Part shown: positions 1-8,766 of the stretch, piece by piece | Numbering within the stretch: the first letter of the stretch is position 1 | Layout of the letters: the number at the start of each line of letters is the position of its first letter | Assembly: GCA_951812715.1 (NCBI GenBank) | Contig: OX638323.1 | Coordinates: 62,001-126,000 of the forward strand | DNA length: 64,000 bases | Source of the DNA: an uncultured Pseudohongiella sp. | GTDB lineage: Bacteria > Pseudomonadota > Gammaproteobacteria > Pseudomonadales > Pseudohongiellaceae | Direction: 5' to 3' | Made by a program: the position numbers and the translations under genes | Notes under the pieces: model-generated | What the model was told of the DNA's origin: nothing | Database searches by the model: none | Seen by the model: only the letters and a program-made list of their open reading frames with translations

Positions 1-242
1 AGGCTGCTGGCGTTACAGATTCGATCTACGTCAACGAGGACGTCGCCGAGGCTGGTTACGCCAAGATCAGGCAGACCATAGGAAGCCGCCGCGACTCCGC
101 CGCCGGAAAGATAGATCGCCTTGTGACCGGCCGCCTCGGCCAGCATGGCGCAATAGGCATTGATCGCGCCCACGATCTGCAATGGGGAATTTTCCGCCAG
201 CATCCGGCGTAGCCTAAACCCGGCGGACTGTTCTGCCGTCAT
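1..242 (-). CDS. prpB: 2-methylisocitrate lyase, N-terminal part (cut by window edge)
   Basis: Cleaves 2-methylisocitrate to pyruvate and succinate in the cytosolic methylcitrate cycle of propionate breakdown. Read on the minus strand from an ATG at 242, the protein begins [15 protein letters not shown] and carries the family's N-terminal signatures [26 protein letters not shown] and [13 protein letters not shown], which align with PrpB. An AGGAGA ribosome binding site lies about six bases upstream of this ATG, which decides the start. Only about 80 residues are inside the window, so the catalytic core cannot be inspected. Isocitrate lyase-type relatives are possible but the LSGGGVAA motif favours PrpB. 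Confidence 0.9.
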   Translation of the reverse strand, partial: MTAEQSAGFRLRRMLAENSPLQIVGAINAYCAMLAEAAGHKAIYLSGGGVAAASYGLPDLGVTSLGDVLVDVDRICNASS

Positions 243-632
243 GCATGTCTCCTGATCGAATCGCTGCGTTGCCGGCGGTGCGGCCGACCCGCATGGGTGT
301 AATTATACTGCTTTTGCGGCAGTACTTGCCCACACGGCAATGTCGCCACGCATCCCCCGCGTCTGGCAGTCAAATAATAATTGGTGGGAATCAGTGTCGG
401 AACCAGGGATTCTACGGCAACAGATGCGGCGGCGGCGGAGCGCGGCGGGCGGATTGCCGGGGGCCGTAATATTCTTCGAAATAGGCAACAATGCGCTCTC
501 TGACGTCCGGGTTGAAGGATCAAGTCGGACTAGTACATTGATGTGGTTCTTGAGATCGACCGTCACGCAAGAAGTGGTGAATCGCTCCTGAATCTGATTA
601 AATTATTTGGAGCCACTCATGCGTAATCTAAC
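243..632. other. Intergenic stretch between divergent prpB and glycosyltransferase
   Basis: No intact gene is visible. The stretch holds the upstream region of prpB and, at about 400-545, a degraded copy of the 3' end of the cytochrome gene found at 4381-4749 (listed separately). The rest has no feature I can support. Confidence 0.5.
400..545 (-). pseudogene. Remnant of a SorB-like cytochrome c gene 3' end
   Basis: The minus strand encodes NPDVRERIVAYFEEYYGPR, then QSARRAP and PHLLP followed by a stop. This matches the C-terminus of the cytochrome at 4381-4749 (DPDVEESILGYLEENYGPR, QSARRAP, PAHLLPENPW). A TAG replaces the Glu codon after LLP and is still followed by codons for Asn-Pro-Trp. 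Upstream (higher coordinates) the match passes into another frame near LDP and then fades. No haem motif or start is present. The two copies lie in the same orientation about 4 kb apart, bracketing the glycosyltransferase/TPR pair. The nucleotide match is plain by eye; its origin is inference. Confidence 0.7.
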
Positions 633-1808
633 ATGCTCTCCATACCATCGTCCGCGAACGAAGCAGCGGTAGCCACGCGATTGCGCGCATCGCGCCAGCG
701 TGGTTCGGTATCCGTGGTGGCGCCGGTTCTTCGCGAAGCGGCCAATATCGAACCCCTTGTTCGCGCGGTGGACGCGGCCCTTACCCCGCTCGGTTTTGAC
801 TGGGAGTTGCTGCTGGTAGATGATGACTCGCGGGACGGCAGCGACGAGGTCGCGCGGAAGCTGGCGCCGGCATATCCTGTGCGGCTTGAGCTTCGCCGCG
901 CCGAGCAGCGAGATCTGTCGATGTCCGTGTTGCGAGGGCTGAGATTAGCCAGGTTCGATCGTGTTGTGGTCATGGACGCGGATCTTTCACATCCGCCCGA
1001 ACGCATCCCGGATCTGCTCGAAGCCCTGAACGAAAGCGCCATGGCCCTGGGCAGCCGCTATGCTCCCGGTGGTTCGCTGGATCGGAACTGGGGCCCGTGG
1101 CGACGCCTGATTTCCAAAATCGCCACGCTGCTCGCCGCGCCGCTGACGACCTGCGCGGATCCGATGTCCGGGTTTTTCGCGGTCGACCGGAGTTTCTTGC
1201 CGGAGTTCGGTTCACTGCGCCCGCTGGGTTACAAGATTGGCCTGGAGTTAATGGTGCGCGGAAGCCTTGAGGTGAGGGAAGTACCGATCAATTTCCAGAA
1301 TCGGAGCAAGGGATCGAGCAAGTTGACCCGGGACCAGCAGTTGAGGTTTCTGCGTCATCTTTCGCGCCTGTACCGGTTCCGCTTTCCGCTGTTATCGCGG
1401 CTAGCCTGTTTCGGGTTGGTGGGAGCGAGCGGATTCGCATTGGATGTGGCCTGCTGGCAAGGCCTGCAATGGATCGGGATGGAACATCGATTGGCGAGGT
1501 TTATATCCTTCTGGCCCGCCGTCACCTGGAACTGGCGCTGGAACCGCGCGCTAACGTTCGGTGACCGTGCTCCGGCGCCGCGGGCGCGCCAATGGGCGCA
1601 ATTCATCGTCGCGAGCCAAGTGGGATTGGTTTCGAACGTAGGAGTCTATGTGGCATTGACCGGCGCTATAGCCTTCTTCGATCATTACCGTATTCTCGCG
1701 CTGATTGCCGGGGTAGTGGTGGGAATGGCGGCCAATTTCATGGTCGCTGATCGCTGGGTCTTCCACGCGGGTCGTTCAGTGGAAACTGGTACGCTTTCGA
1801 TCAAGTAG
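633..1808 (+). CDS. Polyprenol-phosphate mannosyltransferase-like GT2 fused to a GtrA membrane domain
   Basis: The first ~235 residues are a GT-A glycosyltransferase of the dolichol-phosphate mannosyltransferase type: SVVAPVLREAANIE start, LLLVDDDSRDGS, the metal-binding MDADLSHPPE near residue 114, and the GSRYAPGG / DPMSGFF motifs. Residues ~255-385 form four hydrophobic segments of the GtrA type (FGLVGASGFALDV, WNWRWNRALTF, ANFMVADRWVF). GT2-GtrA fusions are a known architecture that makes and probably translocates lipid-linked sugars at the inner membrane. The next gene, a PMT/TMTC-like TPR protein, begins within 30 bases, so the pair may donate and use a polyprenol-linked mannose. No strong ribosome site precedes the ATG at 633. 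Confidence 0.85.
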   Translation: MLSIPSSANEAAVATRLRASRQRGSVSVVAPVLREAANIEPLVRAVDAALTPLGFDWELLLVDDDSRDGSDEVARKLAPAYPVRLELRRAEQRDLSMSVLRGLRLARFDRVVVMDADLSHPPERIPDLLEALNESAMALGSRYAPGGSLDRNWGPWRRLISKIATLLAAPLTTCADPMSGFFAVDRSFLPEFGSLRPLGYKIGLELMVRGSLEVREVPINFQNRSKGSSKLTRDQQLRFLRHLSRLYRFRFPLLSRLACFGLVGASGFALDVACWQGLQWIGMEHRLARFISFWPAVTWNWRWNRALTFGDRAPAPRARQWAQFIVASQVGLVSNVGVYVALTGAIAFFDHYRILALIAGVVVGMAANFMVADRWVFHAGRSVETGTLSIK

Positions 1809-1837
1809 TCCTGGCAGCATTGGAACTCTCGCTGATA

Positions 1838-4324
1838 ATGGGCAGCAAACGAAACAAGAGAAAAACTCGCAAAACACCCGCAACGCCTCCTTCCCGGCTG
1901 CCCGCGGCCGACCGCTGGCAGGCGCCGCCGCGGGTGCTGTTTGGCGCGGCGGCGTTGGCGGTCATGATCGTCACGGTCTATTTTACGGCGCTGACCGGCG
2001 AACCGCTGTGGGACGACATTATCTGGCTCGAGGAACCCCTGGTGCTGAACTGGTCCGGCATCCGGGACATCTGGCTGGCGCCGTCGGCTTTGAGTCAGGA
2101 GGGACATTACTGGCCGCTGGTGTATACCAGCTTCTGGCTGGAGCACAAGCTATGGGGCCTGACGCCTGTTGGCTATCATCTGTCCAACGTGTTGCTGCAC
2201 CTGGTGAATACTTTGCTGGTCTGGCGCCTACTGGTGGTACTGCGCGTGCCGGGCGCCTGGGCCGCTGCCGCCATATTCGCCGTGCATCCATTGCATGTGG
2301 AGTCGGTGGCCTGGATCATCGAACGCAAGGATTTGCTGTCCACATTGTTTTACCTGTGCGCCGTGCTTGTCTGGATCCGCCCGCAAGGGCCGCGGCCGGT
2401 GCTGGCGGCAGTGCTGCTGACAGCGGCGTTGCTGTCAAAGTCGATGCCGGTGACATTGCCGGCGGCGTTGCTGTTGTGGTATTGGTGGCGCGCCCGCTGG
2501 CCTTCGCTTCGCGAGACGGCGGGCCTGGCGGCTCTGTTCGGGGTTTCGTTGTTCATCACGCTGGCGGATCTTGCGTTTTACGCTTCCCGTGAATCATTGT
2601 CACTGGGATACTCGTTTATCGAGCGAGTACAGATCGCCTCGCATGCGCTGTGGTTCTATGTCGGCAAGTTGCTATGGCCGACGAATCTCGCGGTGATTTA
2701 CCCGCATTGGGAAATCGGCGCCGCCAATGCCGGCGCCTGGCTTTACGTCATCGCTGCCGCCGTTGCAGCGGCGCTGCTGTGGTTTTCCCGGCGCCGCATC
2801 GGCCGCGCGCCGGTCGTCGCCGTGGCTTTTTTCGCGCTGACGCTGGCGCCGGCGCTGGGATTCATAGACTACGGCTACATGCAATTTTCATTCGTCGCGG
2901 ACAGATTTCAATATCTCGCCGGTCTTGGCGTCATCGCGGGGCTTGCCGGGTCGGCGGCATTCCTCGCCGCTCGTTACAAATATGGCGGGAAGATCGCCCA
3001 GGCCGCCTTGGCGATCGTGCTTGCCGCATTTGGCACACTAAGCTGGAACCAGGCCAGTATCTATCGCAACGATATGGTTTTCTTTGAACATGTCATCGAA
3101 CACAATCCACTCGCACGTGGCGCACACGGGAATCTCGCTATCGAGTATTTGGAAGCGGACCGTCTCGAGGAGGGACTTGAGATAAACCTCATCGCGGCGG
3201 AGCAGGATCCGGAGAGTGCTGGAAACCAATCCAATCTCGGACAGTTCTACATGCGGCTTGAACGGTTTCAGGAGGCGGAAGAAGCTTTTTCGCGCGCGCT
3301 CGAACTCGATCCCCGAAGCCTCGATGCGCGGCAGAACTATGGCGAGGTGTTGCGTGAGCAGGGCAAGCACCAGGCGGCGGCAGCGCAATACCGCGAAGCA
3401 ATCAGTATCGACTCGGATTTTGCAATCGGATACGCGGCGCTAGGGCAAAGCCTGTTTCATCTTGGCCGCGATGCCGAGGCGGTGGAGGCAATAGATCGGG
3501 CCATCGATCTGGGTCTCGAACCGGCCACGGGGCAGATCTTGAATCTGATTGCCGCGCAAGCGCTTGGCAGGTTGGGCCGGATGGCGGAAGCCGAAGAGCG
3601 CATCGCGGCGACAGCCGCGGAGGCGCCGGGAAACGTCAGACCCGCTGCTTCCCGGGTGGCGCTGCGACTTGAAGCCGGACAAGCCGCCGCCGCGGAGCGG
3701 AGTTTTCGCGCCGCGCTGGATTTGTATGCCGGGAACGCTTCCGACCTGTATGATTTCGGCCAAGCGCTGACTACCCTGGCGGCCCAGCAATATGCCCTGG
3801 GCGCATATCGCGCCGCGCTGGCGGTCGACCCCGATCATGTGCGGGCGCTGGTTGAGATCGGCAATTTGGAACTTGACTTTGACCGATTCGCCGAGTCGCT
3901 GACCGCGTTCGACCGGGCGCTTGCGCTGTTGCCTGATCTCGCCGAGCAGGCGGCATTGCATAGATCCATGGGCGAGGCGGCGATGGAACTCGGTCAGGAC
4001 GATGCGGCGGATTACTTCGAGCGGGCGCTGGCGGCCGATCCGCGGGATTATTCGAGCCTGGATCGATTGGCGATGGTGCGCTTCAACCAGGAGCGTTACC
4101 AAGAGGCGTTATCGCTATACAACACGATGCTGGAACAGCAGCCTGACAACCATGCCGTACTCACCAATCTGGGTTTGACCTTGTATCGACTCGAACGGAC
4201 TGGCGAAGCTCGCGCGAGCCTTGAGCGCGCGCTCGTCCTTGCGCCCGAGCATGAACTCGCCCGCGCCTTATTAGGTCAGATTGAACAAGATCTAGCCGAA
4301 ACGCCATCTCAAAATCAGAACTGA
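1838..4324 (+). CDS. TMTC-like multi-pass membrane protein with C-terminal TPR repeats
   Basis: The N-terminal half (to about residue 430) is polytopic and shows signatures of the bacterial PMT/TMTC-like family: LWDDIIWL after the first membrane segment, GLTPVGYHLSNVLLHL, and VHPLHVESVAWIIERKDLLST. The C-terminal half is a run of tetratricopeptide repeats (for example RFQEAEEAFSRALELDP, RYQEALSLYNTMLEQQP, ARASLERALVLAPEHE). In eukaryotes this architecture performs O-mannosylation; in bacteria the role is unproven. The reading frame is open from a TTG at 1820, but the ATG at 1838 is preferred because MGSKRNKRKTRK gives a normal basic lead. It follows the GT2-GtrA gene and probably shares its transcript. 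Substrate unknown. Confidence 0.75.
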   Translation: MGSKRNKRKTRKTPATPPSRLPAADRWQAPPRVLFGAAALAVMIVTVYFTALTGEPLWDDIIWLEEPLVLNWSGIRDIWLAPSALSQEGHYWPLVYTSFWLEHKLWGLTPVGYHLSNVLLHLVNTLLVWRLLVVLRVPGAWAAAAIFAVHPLHVESVAWIIERKDLLSTLFYLCAVLVWIRPQGPRPVLAAVLLTAALLSKSMPVTLPAALLLWYWWRARWPSLRETAGLAALFGVSLFITLADLAFYASRESLSLGYSFIERVQIASHALWFYVGKLLWPTNLAVIYPHWEIGAANAGAWLYVIAAAVAAALLWFSRRRIGRAPVVAVAFFALTLAPALGFIDYGYMQFSFVADRFQYLAGLGVIAGLAGSAAFLAARYKYGGKIAQAALAIVLAAFGTLSWNQASIYRNDMVFFEHVIEHNPLARGAHGNLAIEYLEADRLEEGLEINLIAAEQDPESAGNQSNLGQFYMRLERFQEAEEAFSRALELDPRSLDARQNYGEVLREQGKHQAAAAQYREAISIDSDFAIGYAALGQSLFHLGRDAEAVEAIDRAIDLGLEPATGQILNLIAAQALGRLGRMAEAEERIAATAAEAPGNVRPAASRVALRLEAGQAAAAERSFRAALDLYAGNASDLYDFGQALTTLAAQQYALGAYRAALAVDPDHVRALVEIGNLELDFDRFAESLTAFDRALALLPDLAEQAALHRSMGEAAMELGQDDAADYFERALAADPRDYSSLDRLAMVRFNQERYQEALSLYNTMLEQQPDNHAVLTNLGLTLYRLERTGEARASLERALVLAPEHELARALLGQIEQDLAETPSQNQN

Positions 4325-4380
4325 AAATATCTCGATCGAATTGCGCCGCCGCTCCGCCGGCAATGAAAGCCGGAACCTAA

Positions 4381-4749
4381 TCAGGGCTGGGACCAGGGAT
4401 TCTCCGGCAGCAGATGCGCCGGCAGCGGAGCGCGGCGGGCGGATTGCCGGGGACCGTAATTTTCTTCGAGATAGCCGAGAATGCTCTCTTCAACATCCGG
4501 GTCGAGTTGCGCCATGCCCTGGGTTTCCTGCATCCAGGCGATACGGCTTTGCCAGACGCCGCGATTGCCGGAATTCTGGGTAATCAGCAAGGCTGAATGG
4601 CATTCGGTGCAATTTGCCTGCACCAGTTGCCAGTCGCCGTTGCGCGCAAGGCCGGTCACGCGGTCGGTTTGCTGCGCGGCTTGCGGCGGCAGTGCTAGCG
4701 TCAGCAAGGCAAGAATGAAAGTCAGTCCGGCAAATCTCGGCCAACTCAT
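4381..4749 (-). CDS. Small c-type cytochrome, SorB-like subunit of sulfite dehydrogenase
   Basis: A 122-residue protein with a signal peptide (hydrophobic FILALLTLALPPQAA) and a single haem-binding CTECH motif at residues 47-51. The C-terminus continues DPDVEESILGYLEENYGP. It lies 10 bases downstream of the molybdenum oxidoreductase gene on the same strand, the usual SorA-SorB arrangement in which the cytochrome takes electrons from sulfite oxidation in the periplasm. The ligand set beyond His51 cannot be fixed by eye. Its 3' end is duplicated in degraded form at 400-545. Confidence 0.8.
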   Translation of the reverse strand: MSWPRFAGLTFILALLTLALPPQAAQQTDRVTGLARNGDWQLVQANCTECHSALLITQNSGNRGVWQSRIAWMQETQGMAQLDPDVEESILGYLEENYGPRQSARRAPLPAHLLPENPWSQP

Positions 4750-4759
4750 GATTCGTCCT

Positions 4760-6076
4760 TCAGGTCACCTGCACCGCGATGCGATGACAGGCATTGTTCA
4801 GATAGCCGCGGGGATTCCAGCCTGGCACAACCATGGGCTGGGATCGGCCCGCCGCATCCATCGCCCGAGCCCAGATTTCGTAGTAGCCTGACTGGGGAAA
4901 TTGCACCCAGGAAGACCAGTCCTGCCAGGCCAGTCGATTGGCGGGCGATTGCAGCGCCGTCGGCAGCCAGGTAGCGCCGAAATCAATCGACAAAAATACC
5001 GCGCTGACCGTATCGTCGCCGGCCCAGGCATGTCCGCGCACGTCGAACCGTTCGCGCTGGCCGATGGCGATACCCGAGCGAGGATAAGTGATCAGGGATT
5101 TTACCGGCATGGATTCGATGATTCGCATCTCGCTGGCGGGCACCCGACTGCCGGGAGCTACCGGCAGCCGCGGCACGGTATAGGAAGGCGGCGCCATTTT
5201 TTCGCCGTCGTGCACCCGGTTGCGTACTACCAGCCGATTCAGCCATTTGCCGGAAACCGAGCCGGGCCAGCCGCCGCAGACCAGACGCAGGGGGAAGCCG
5301 TTTTGTAACGGCAGATCCTCTCCGTTCATCCGCCAGGCGATCAGGGATTCCCGCTCCAGCGCTTTTTCCACGGGAACGCCGCGGGAAATGGCATCGAGAT
5401 CCAGGTCGCCGCCAAGGTGGGTGTCGGCCCCGTAATAGCCGACATAGACGGCGTCAGCGCCGACGCCGCAATAGTTGAGCACGTCGCGCAAGCGCACGCC
5501 GGTAAAGCGCGGACAGCCGATGGCGCCCGTGGTCCACTGGTTGCCGCTGGCGGCGGGAACGAATTCGCTGCGCCCGTTGCCGCCGCACTCCAATTGCAAT
5601 TGCAGGCTCACCGTTTCGAATCTGGCTTGCAGATCGGCGATGGTGAAACGCTCCGGGCGCAGGCAGGATTCGCCTCCGACTTCGAGTTCCCAGTTTTCTG
5701 GATTAATGTCTTCGGGAACAAGACCGTTGTTGCGGATGAACATGTAACGGTTAGGCGTAACCGAATCGTCGAGAAGGTGAGCAGGCGTCTCCGCATTCAG
5801 GGGGCGATCGTTAAGAATCACCAGCCCTTCCTTGCCTGGGATCTCCGCCGGCGCGTTATCGGCGGCAAAAGCCGCCGGAATCAATCCGGCGGGCATGAAA
5901 CGGGCGAAAGGAATGGCCGAGCCAAGGGCCGCGCCCAAGGTTAGCAGGCCGCCTTTACGGATGAAACCACGGCGGCTCAGTGGGTCGGATTCGCGGCCCC
6001 AGAGCAGTCGGTCGGCTGCCCGCGGTTCTTGCCGCAACGCTTCCGTCAATGAAACCCTGGATGGATTCCGACGCAT
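4760..6076 (-). CDS. Periplasmic molybdopterin sulfite dehydrogenase (SorA/SoxC-like)
   Basis: Oxidises sulfite to sulfate in the periplasm, or a related sulfur compound. A twin-arginine export signal is visible (SRRGFIRKGG at residues 34-43 then a hydrophobic stretch ending near ALIPAAFAA). The sulfite-oxidase fold signature QLQLECGGNGRSEF carries the Mo-coordinating Cys, and the C-terminal dimerisation domain of the Mo-co oxidoreductase family follows (ARAMDAAGRSQP, WNPRGYLNN). At 438 residues it fits the SoxC/SorA size. It is followed by a one-haem cytochrome, which supports a SorAB-type enzyme. The ATG at 6076 has GGAGA upstream. SoxC is an alternative, but no other sox genes are in the window. 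Confidence 0.85.
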   Translation of the reverse strand: MRRNPSRVSLTEALRQEPRAADRLLWGRESDPLSRRGFIRKGGLLTLGAALGSAIPFARFMPAGLIPAAFAADNAPAEIPGKEGLVILNDRPLNAETPAHLLDDSVTPNRYMFIRNNGLVPEDINPENWELEVGGESCLRPERFTIADLQARFETVSLQLQLECGGNGRSEFVPAASGNQWTTGAIGCPRFTGVRLRDVLNYCGVGADAVYVGYYGADTHLGGDLDLDAISRGVPVEKALERESLIAWRMNGEDLPLQNGFPLRLVCGGWPGSVSGKWLNRLVVRNRVHDGEKMAPPSYTVPRLPVAPGSRVPASEMRIIESMPVKSLITYPRSGIAIGQRERFDVRGHAWAGDDTVSAVFLSIDFGATWLPTALQSPANRLAWQDWSSWVQFPQSGYYEIWARAMDAAGRSQPMVVPGWNPRGYLNNACHRIAVQVT

Positions 6077-6442
6077 TCCAGTCTCCCGTTACAGAAAATT
6101 CGTAAATCAGCCGAGATTATCAGATAACGGCGACAAGGTAGAATAGGGCTGGTTTTTAGGCGATGACGCATTTGCGGCTGGGCATTGCGGACCTGGCGCC
6201 GGGCAGATTCCAGGATTTTCACTGGGGATTGATCCCTCCCTCGCGCAAGCGCGGGGGAGAGCGCTTGCTGCTCGATGAAGCCTTGCGGATCTTGGCGTCC
6301 ATCCCGCGGCGTCATGATCAATTATCTATTCGATCAGTCCCGGATCGAATCCAATCACGAACAATACATCAGTGACGGCAAAGCGCGGTTCAGCGACAGG
6401 CTGAAAGCGTTGCGGATCAGGAACTGAAAACAATTTTTCCGG
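6077..6442. other. Gap with a strong hairpin and possible ORF remnant
   Basis: No convincing gene. A near-perfect hairpin lies at 6236-6259 (listed separately). On the plus strand 6314-6427 encodes a 37-residue ORF beginning MINYLFDQSRIESNHEQY that I do not recognise; it may be the tail of a lost gene. Confidence 0.35.
6236..6259. repeat. 10-bp-stem hairpin
   Basis: CTCCCTCGCG and CGCGGGGGAG pair around a CAAG loop with a single G-T pair. There is no T-tract on either side, so a Rho-independent terminator is not supported. It could be a structural or REP-like site between the divergent genes around it. Confidence 0.5.
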
Positions 6443-6670
6443 TCAGGAATGAGAGGCCATATGCTGGATCACGCCCGGCTTGCGGCTTTCCAGCCTGGAA
6501 ATGCTGTAGTGGTAGCTCCTGGCGCTGGGATCTATGTCCATGGCCTCTTCGATGGCGGCTTCGAGATCGGCCTTGGCAGCCTGGCGGGTCAGATAAGGGC
6601 CGGAAATTTTTACTTGCAGGGAAGGATCGCTCGGCGCCGTAGCCACGATGTAGTAGTTTTCTGCGTTCAC
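6443..6670 (-). CDS. Small hypothetical protein
   Basis: A 75-residue acidic, soluble protein beginning with GTG at 6670 (MNAENYYIVATAPSDPSLQV). An AGGTGAAG-like ribosome site lies about 12 bases upstream. The sequence suggests a short alpha/beta fold with no membrane segment or known motif. An in-frame open stretch of ~26 codons starting MAPPDFPSEEAEKL (about 6681-6761, minus) lies just upstream and could be a second tiny gene. I do not recognise either; function unknown. Confidence 0.5.
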   Translation of the reverse strand: MNAENYYIVATAPSDPSLQVKISGPYLTRQAAKADLEAAIEEAMDIDPSARSYHYSISRLESRKPGVIQHMASHS

Positions 6671-6894
6671 GGCATTTTTACTTCACCTGCAAGTTGCCAA
6701 GCGCTTTGCCATATCGGCGCTCAACTTCTCCGCCTCTTCAGAGGGGAAATCCGGCGGGGCCATATTAAAAACAAACGGTTCGGGAAATACAATAGGATTC
6801 GGAGAGCCGGCTGTTTTCCGCCTAGATTGGCATTTTAGCTTTCCATCGACCTTAACCGGCGGTTTTTATCGGAACCTTACAATAAGTTACAAAT

Positions 6895-8274
6895 TTGCCG
6901 GGTGGAATTCCTCCCGGCGGGATACCTGTTTTGCGCCTTAGCATCATTGTTCCCGTATTGAACGAAGAGGCCCGGATCGGCGAAAGTCTCGGTCGGCTGC
7001 AGCCATTGCGGAAACACGGCCATGAAGTCATCGTAGTGGACGGCAGCAGCAACGACGCCACGCGAGAACTGGCAATGCCCGGGTGTACGCGGCTGGTGCG
7101 CAGCCGGGCCGGCCGGGCTGTACAGATGAACCTTGGCGCCCGTTTTGCCGGTGGAGAGGTATTGTTATTTCTGCATGCCGACAGCGAGTTGCCGGCGCGG
7201 GCGGAGCAGGAAATTGCCGCTGCCCTGGCAGATGGCGAGCCCGGCTGGGGTTGGTTTGATGTGCGTTTAACCGGCCGGGCGCCGATTTTCCGCATGATCG
7301 CCGCGCTAATGAACATTCGCGCGCGGCTCAGTTCGATCTGCACCGGTGATCAAGCGCTGTTCGTTACCTCCGGTTTGTTCCGCCAAGTCGGCGGATTTCC
7401 GGAAATCGCCCTGATGGAAGATATCGCGATCTGCGGCGCCTTGAGAAAGCTCGCCAGGCCGCTGCCGCTGCCGCTGCCGGGCAGTGTCCTGACCTCCTCC
7501 CGGCGCTGGGAAGATAGGGGGATAGCGCGAACGATTCTCCAGATGTGGCGCCTGCGGCTGCTGTATTCGTTCGGCGTTGATCCCACGCGGCTGGCAGCTT
7601 TGTACTACCCGCCGCAATATGCAAATGGCGGTGTATCCCACAAATATCCGAACGCGCGAATCCTGGTCTTCGCGCGAGCGCCCAAGGCAGGAAAGGTGAA
7701 GTCCCGGCTGGCCGCGGCTATCGGTGCGGAATCTGCTTTGCGCCTGTATCTTGCGATGTTGCGCCGCATATTCGAAACCCTGGATCAGGCAGCTCTGGCG
7801 GAGGTTAATCTTTGGGCGGAATCCGAGCCGGATCACGAGGAATTTTTGACGCTATGCAACGCCCAGGACATCCGCCAGCAGCGAGGCGCGAACCTCGGCG
7901 CCAGAATGTTGCATGCCGCGGCGGAAGAACTGGCCGAAAACAATGTGCAGAGCGTGCTGATCATAGGCGCGGATTGTCCGGCGCTGACTCGCGAATATTT
8001 GCATCGCGCGTTGGCCGCATTGGCCGCCGGCGCCGATGTGGCGCTGGGACCGGCCCGAGACGGCGGCTATGTACTGATTGGTCTGCGCAAGGCCGAAGAT
8101 GAATTGTTTCGCGGCGTGGACTGGGGCGGCGGAGAAGTTTTGCAGCAGACTCTGGAACGAATCCGCCGGCTGAAACTAAGCCATCAAGTGCTTGAGCCTT
8201 TGTGGGACGTGGATGTCGTGGACGATTTGCCACTACTGGAAGAATTACGGCCACCGCTGTCCTGGACACGCTGA
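6895..8274 (+). CDS. Fused arsenosugar-type glycosyltransferase (TIGR04283-like plus TIGR04282/DUF2064-like)
   Basis: Residues ~13-245 are a GT2 of the kind found in arsenosugar biosynthesis clusters: LSIIVPVLNEEARIGESL, EVIVVDGSSNDATRELA, LFLHADSELP, GDQALFVTSGLFRQVGGFPEIALMED. Residues ~255-455 are a second, nucleotidyl/glycosyltransferase-A-like domain of the DUF2064 family: NARILVFARAPKAGKVKSRL, IIGADCPALT, LGPARDGGYVLIGLR. In many bacteria these are two adjacent genes; here they are one ORF. No arsM or ArsS-type radical SAM gene is in the window, so arsenosugar synthesis is not shown. Start is uncertain: the open frame begins with TTG at 6895, and only non-ATG codons precede the conserved LSIIVPV. 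The 3' end overlaps the convergent FlgM-like gene by 91 bases. Confidence 0.8.
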   Translation: MPGGIPPGGIPVLRLSIIVPVLNEEARIGESLGRLQPLRKHGHEVIVVDGSSNDATRELAMPGCTRLVRSRAGRAVQMNLGARFAGGEVLLFLHADSELPARAEQEIAAALADGEPGWGWFDVRLTGRAPIFRMIAALMNIRARLSSICTGDQALFVTSGLFRQVGGFPEIALMEDIAICGALRKLARPLPLPLPGSVLTSSRRWEDRGIARTILQMWRLRLLYSFGVDPTRLAALYYPPQYANGGVSHKYPNARILVFARAPKAGKVKSRLAAAIGAESALRLYLAMLRRIFETLDQAALAEVNLWAESEPDHEEFLTLCNAQDIRQQRGANLGARMLHAAAEELAENNVQSVLIIGADCPALTREYLHRALAALAAGADVALGPARDGGYVLIGLRKAEDELFRGVDWGGGEVLQQTLERIRRLKLSHQVLEPLWDVDVVDDLPLLEELRPPLSWTR

Positions 8275-8522
8275 AGCTTTCCCTCGAAATCCAGCAGCTT
8301 GTCCGCCATGCGCGAAGCATTGACCCGGTATCGTCCCGAACCCACTTTGCCATGTAGCAGGATGATGCGGCTGATATTGATTTCAGGCTGCTGTCTGACG
8401 ATTTCCAGCAACGCCTCGCGGTCCTCTCCCATAGCATCCGCGCCATCGCCCCCGCCTCGTTCGGTGCGGGCGGGCTTGGCGAAGGGGAGGGCATTGCCTA
8501 TGTTGTCGAGGTCTTCGTTCAT
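8184..8522 (-). CDS. flgM: FlgM-like anti-sigma-28 factor
   Basis: FlgM holds the flagellar sigma factor FliA inactive in the cytoplasm until the hook is complete, then leaves through the flagellar export gate. The central part INISRIILLHGKVGSGRY followed by RVNASRMADKLLDFEGKL matches the FlgM C-terminal sigma-binding helices. The acidic, disordered N-terminus is also typical. The Ser/Thr-rich tail after residue 88 is longer than usual and lies in the overlap with the convergent glycosyltransferase, so the true stop may not reflect selection. It sits beside a FleQ-like regulator, which fits a flagellar regulatory locus, although no structural flagellar gene is in the window. Confidence 0.6.
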   Translation of the reverse strand: MNEDLDNIGNALPFAKPARTERGGGDGADAMGEDREALLEIVRQQPEINISRIILLHGKVGSGRYRVNASRMADKLLDFEGKLQRVQDSGGRNSSSSGKSSTTSTSHKGSST

Positions 8523-8766
8523 TGCGCTGGATCACTTGGCCGAACGAGCCGGATGCCGTCGAGCGGCATTGCTTTTTTGCCAGCCCGTGTTAACAAATTT
8601 CGGCAGAGGTTACGAGAAGTTGACGGTTTTCACCTACTTCGAAATTCACAGCCCGGCGGACTGCTTCAGCTCATGTATACATCGTGTAAACTATGGATAC
8701 CATGAACGATTTCCTCCATGGAATTGTTCGTTGACGCAAGCCGAGCATATTGTTGATTTGCTACCG

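Noticed and set aside
3440..4102. 220-codon minus-strand ORF
   Set aside because: It lies wholly within the TPR-encoding part of the TMTC-like gene and has no domain; the GC-rich codon bias explains it.
6895..6960. Riboswitch or structured leader before the fused glycosyltransferase
   Set aside because: CCGGGTGGAATTCCTCCCGG can pair, but it lies inside the open frame and no known riboswitch core is present.
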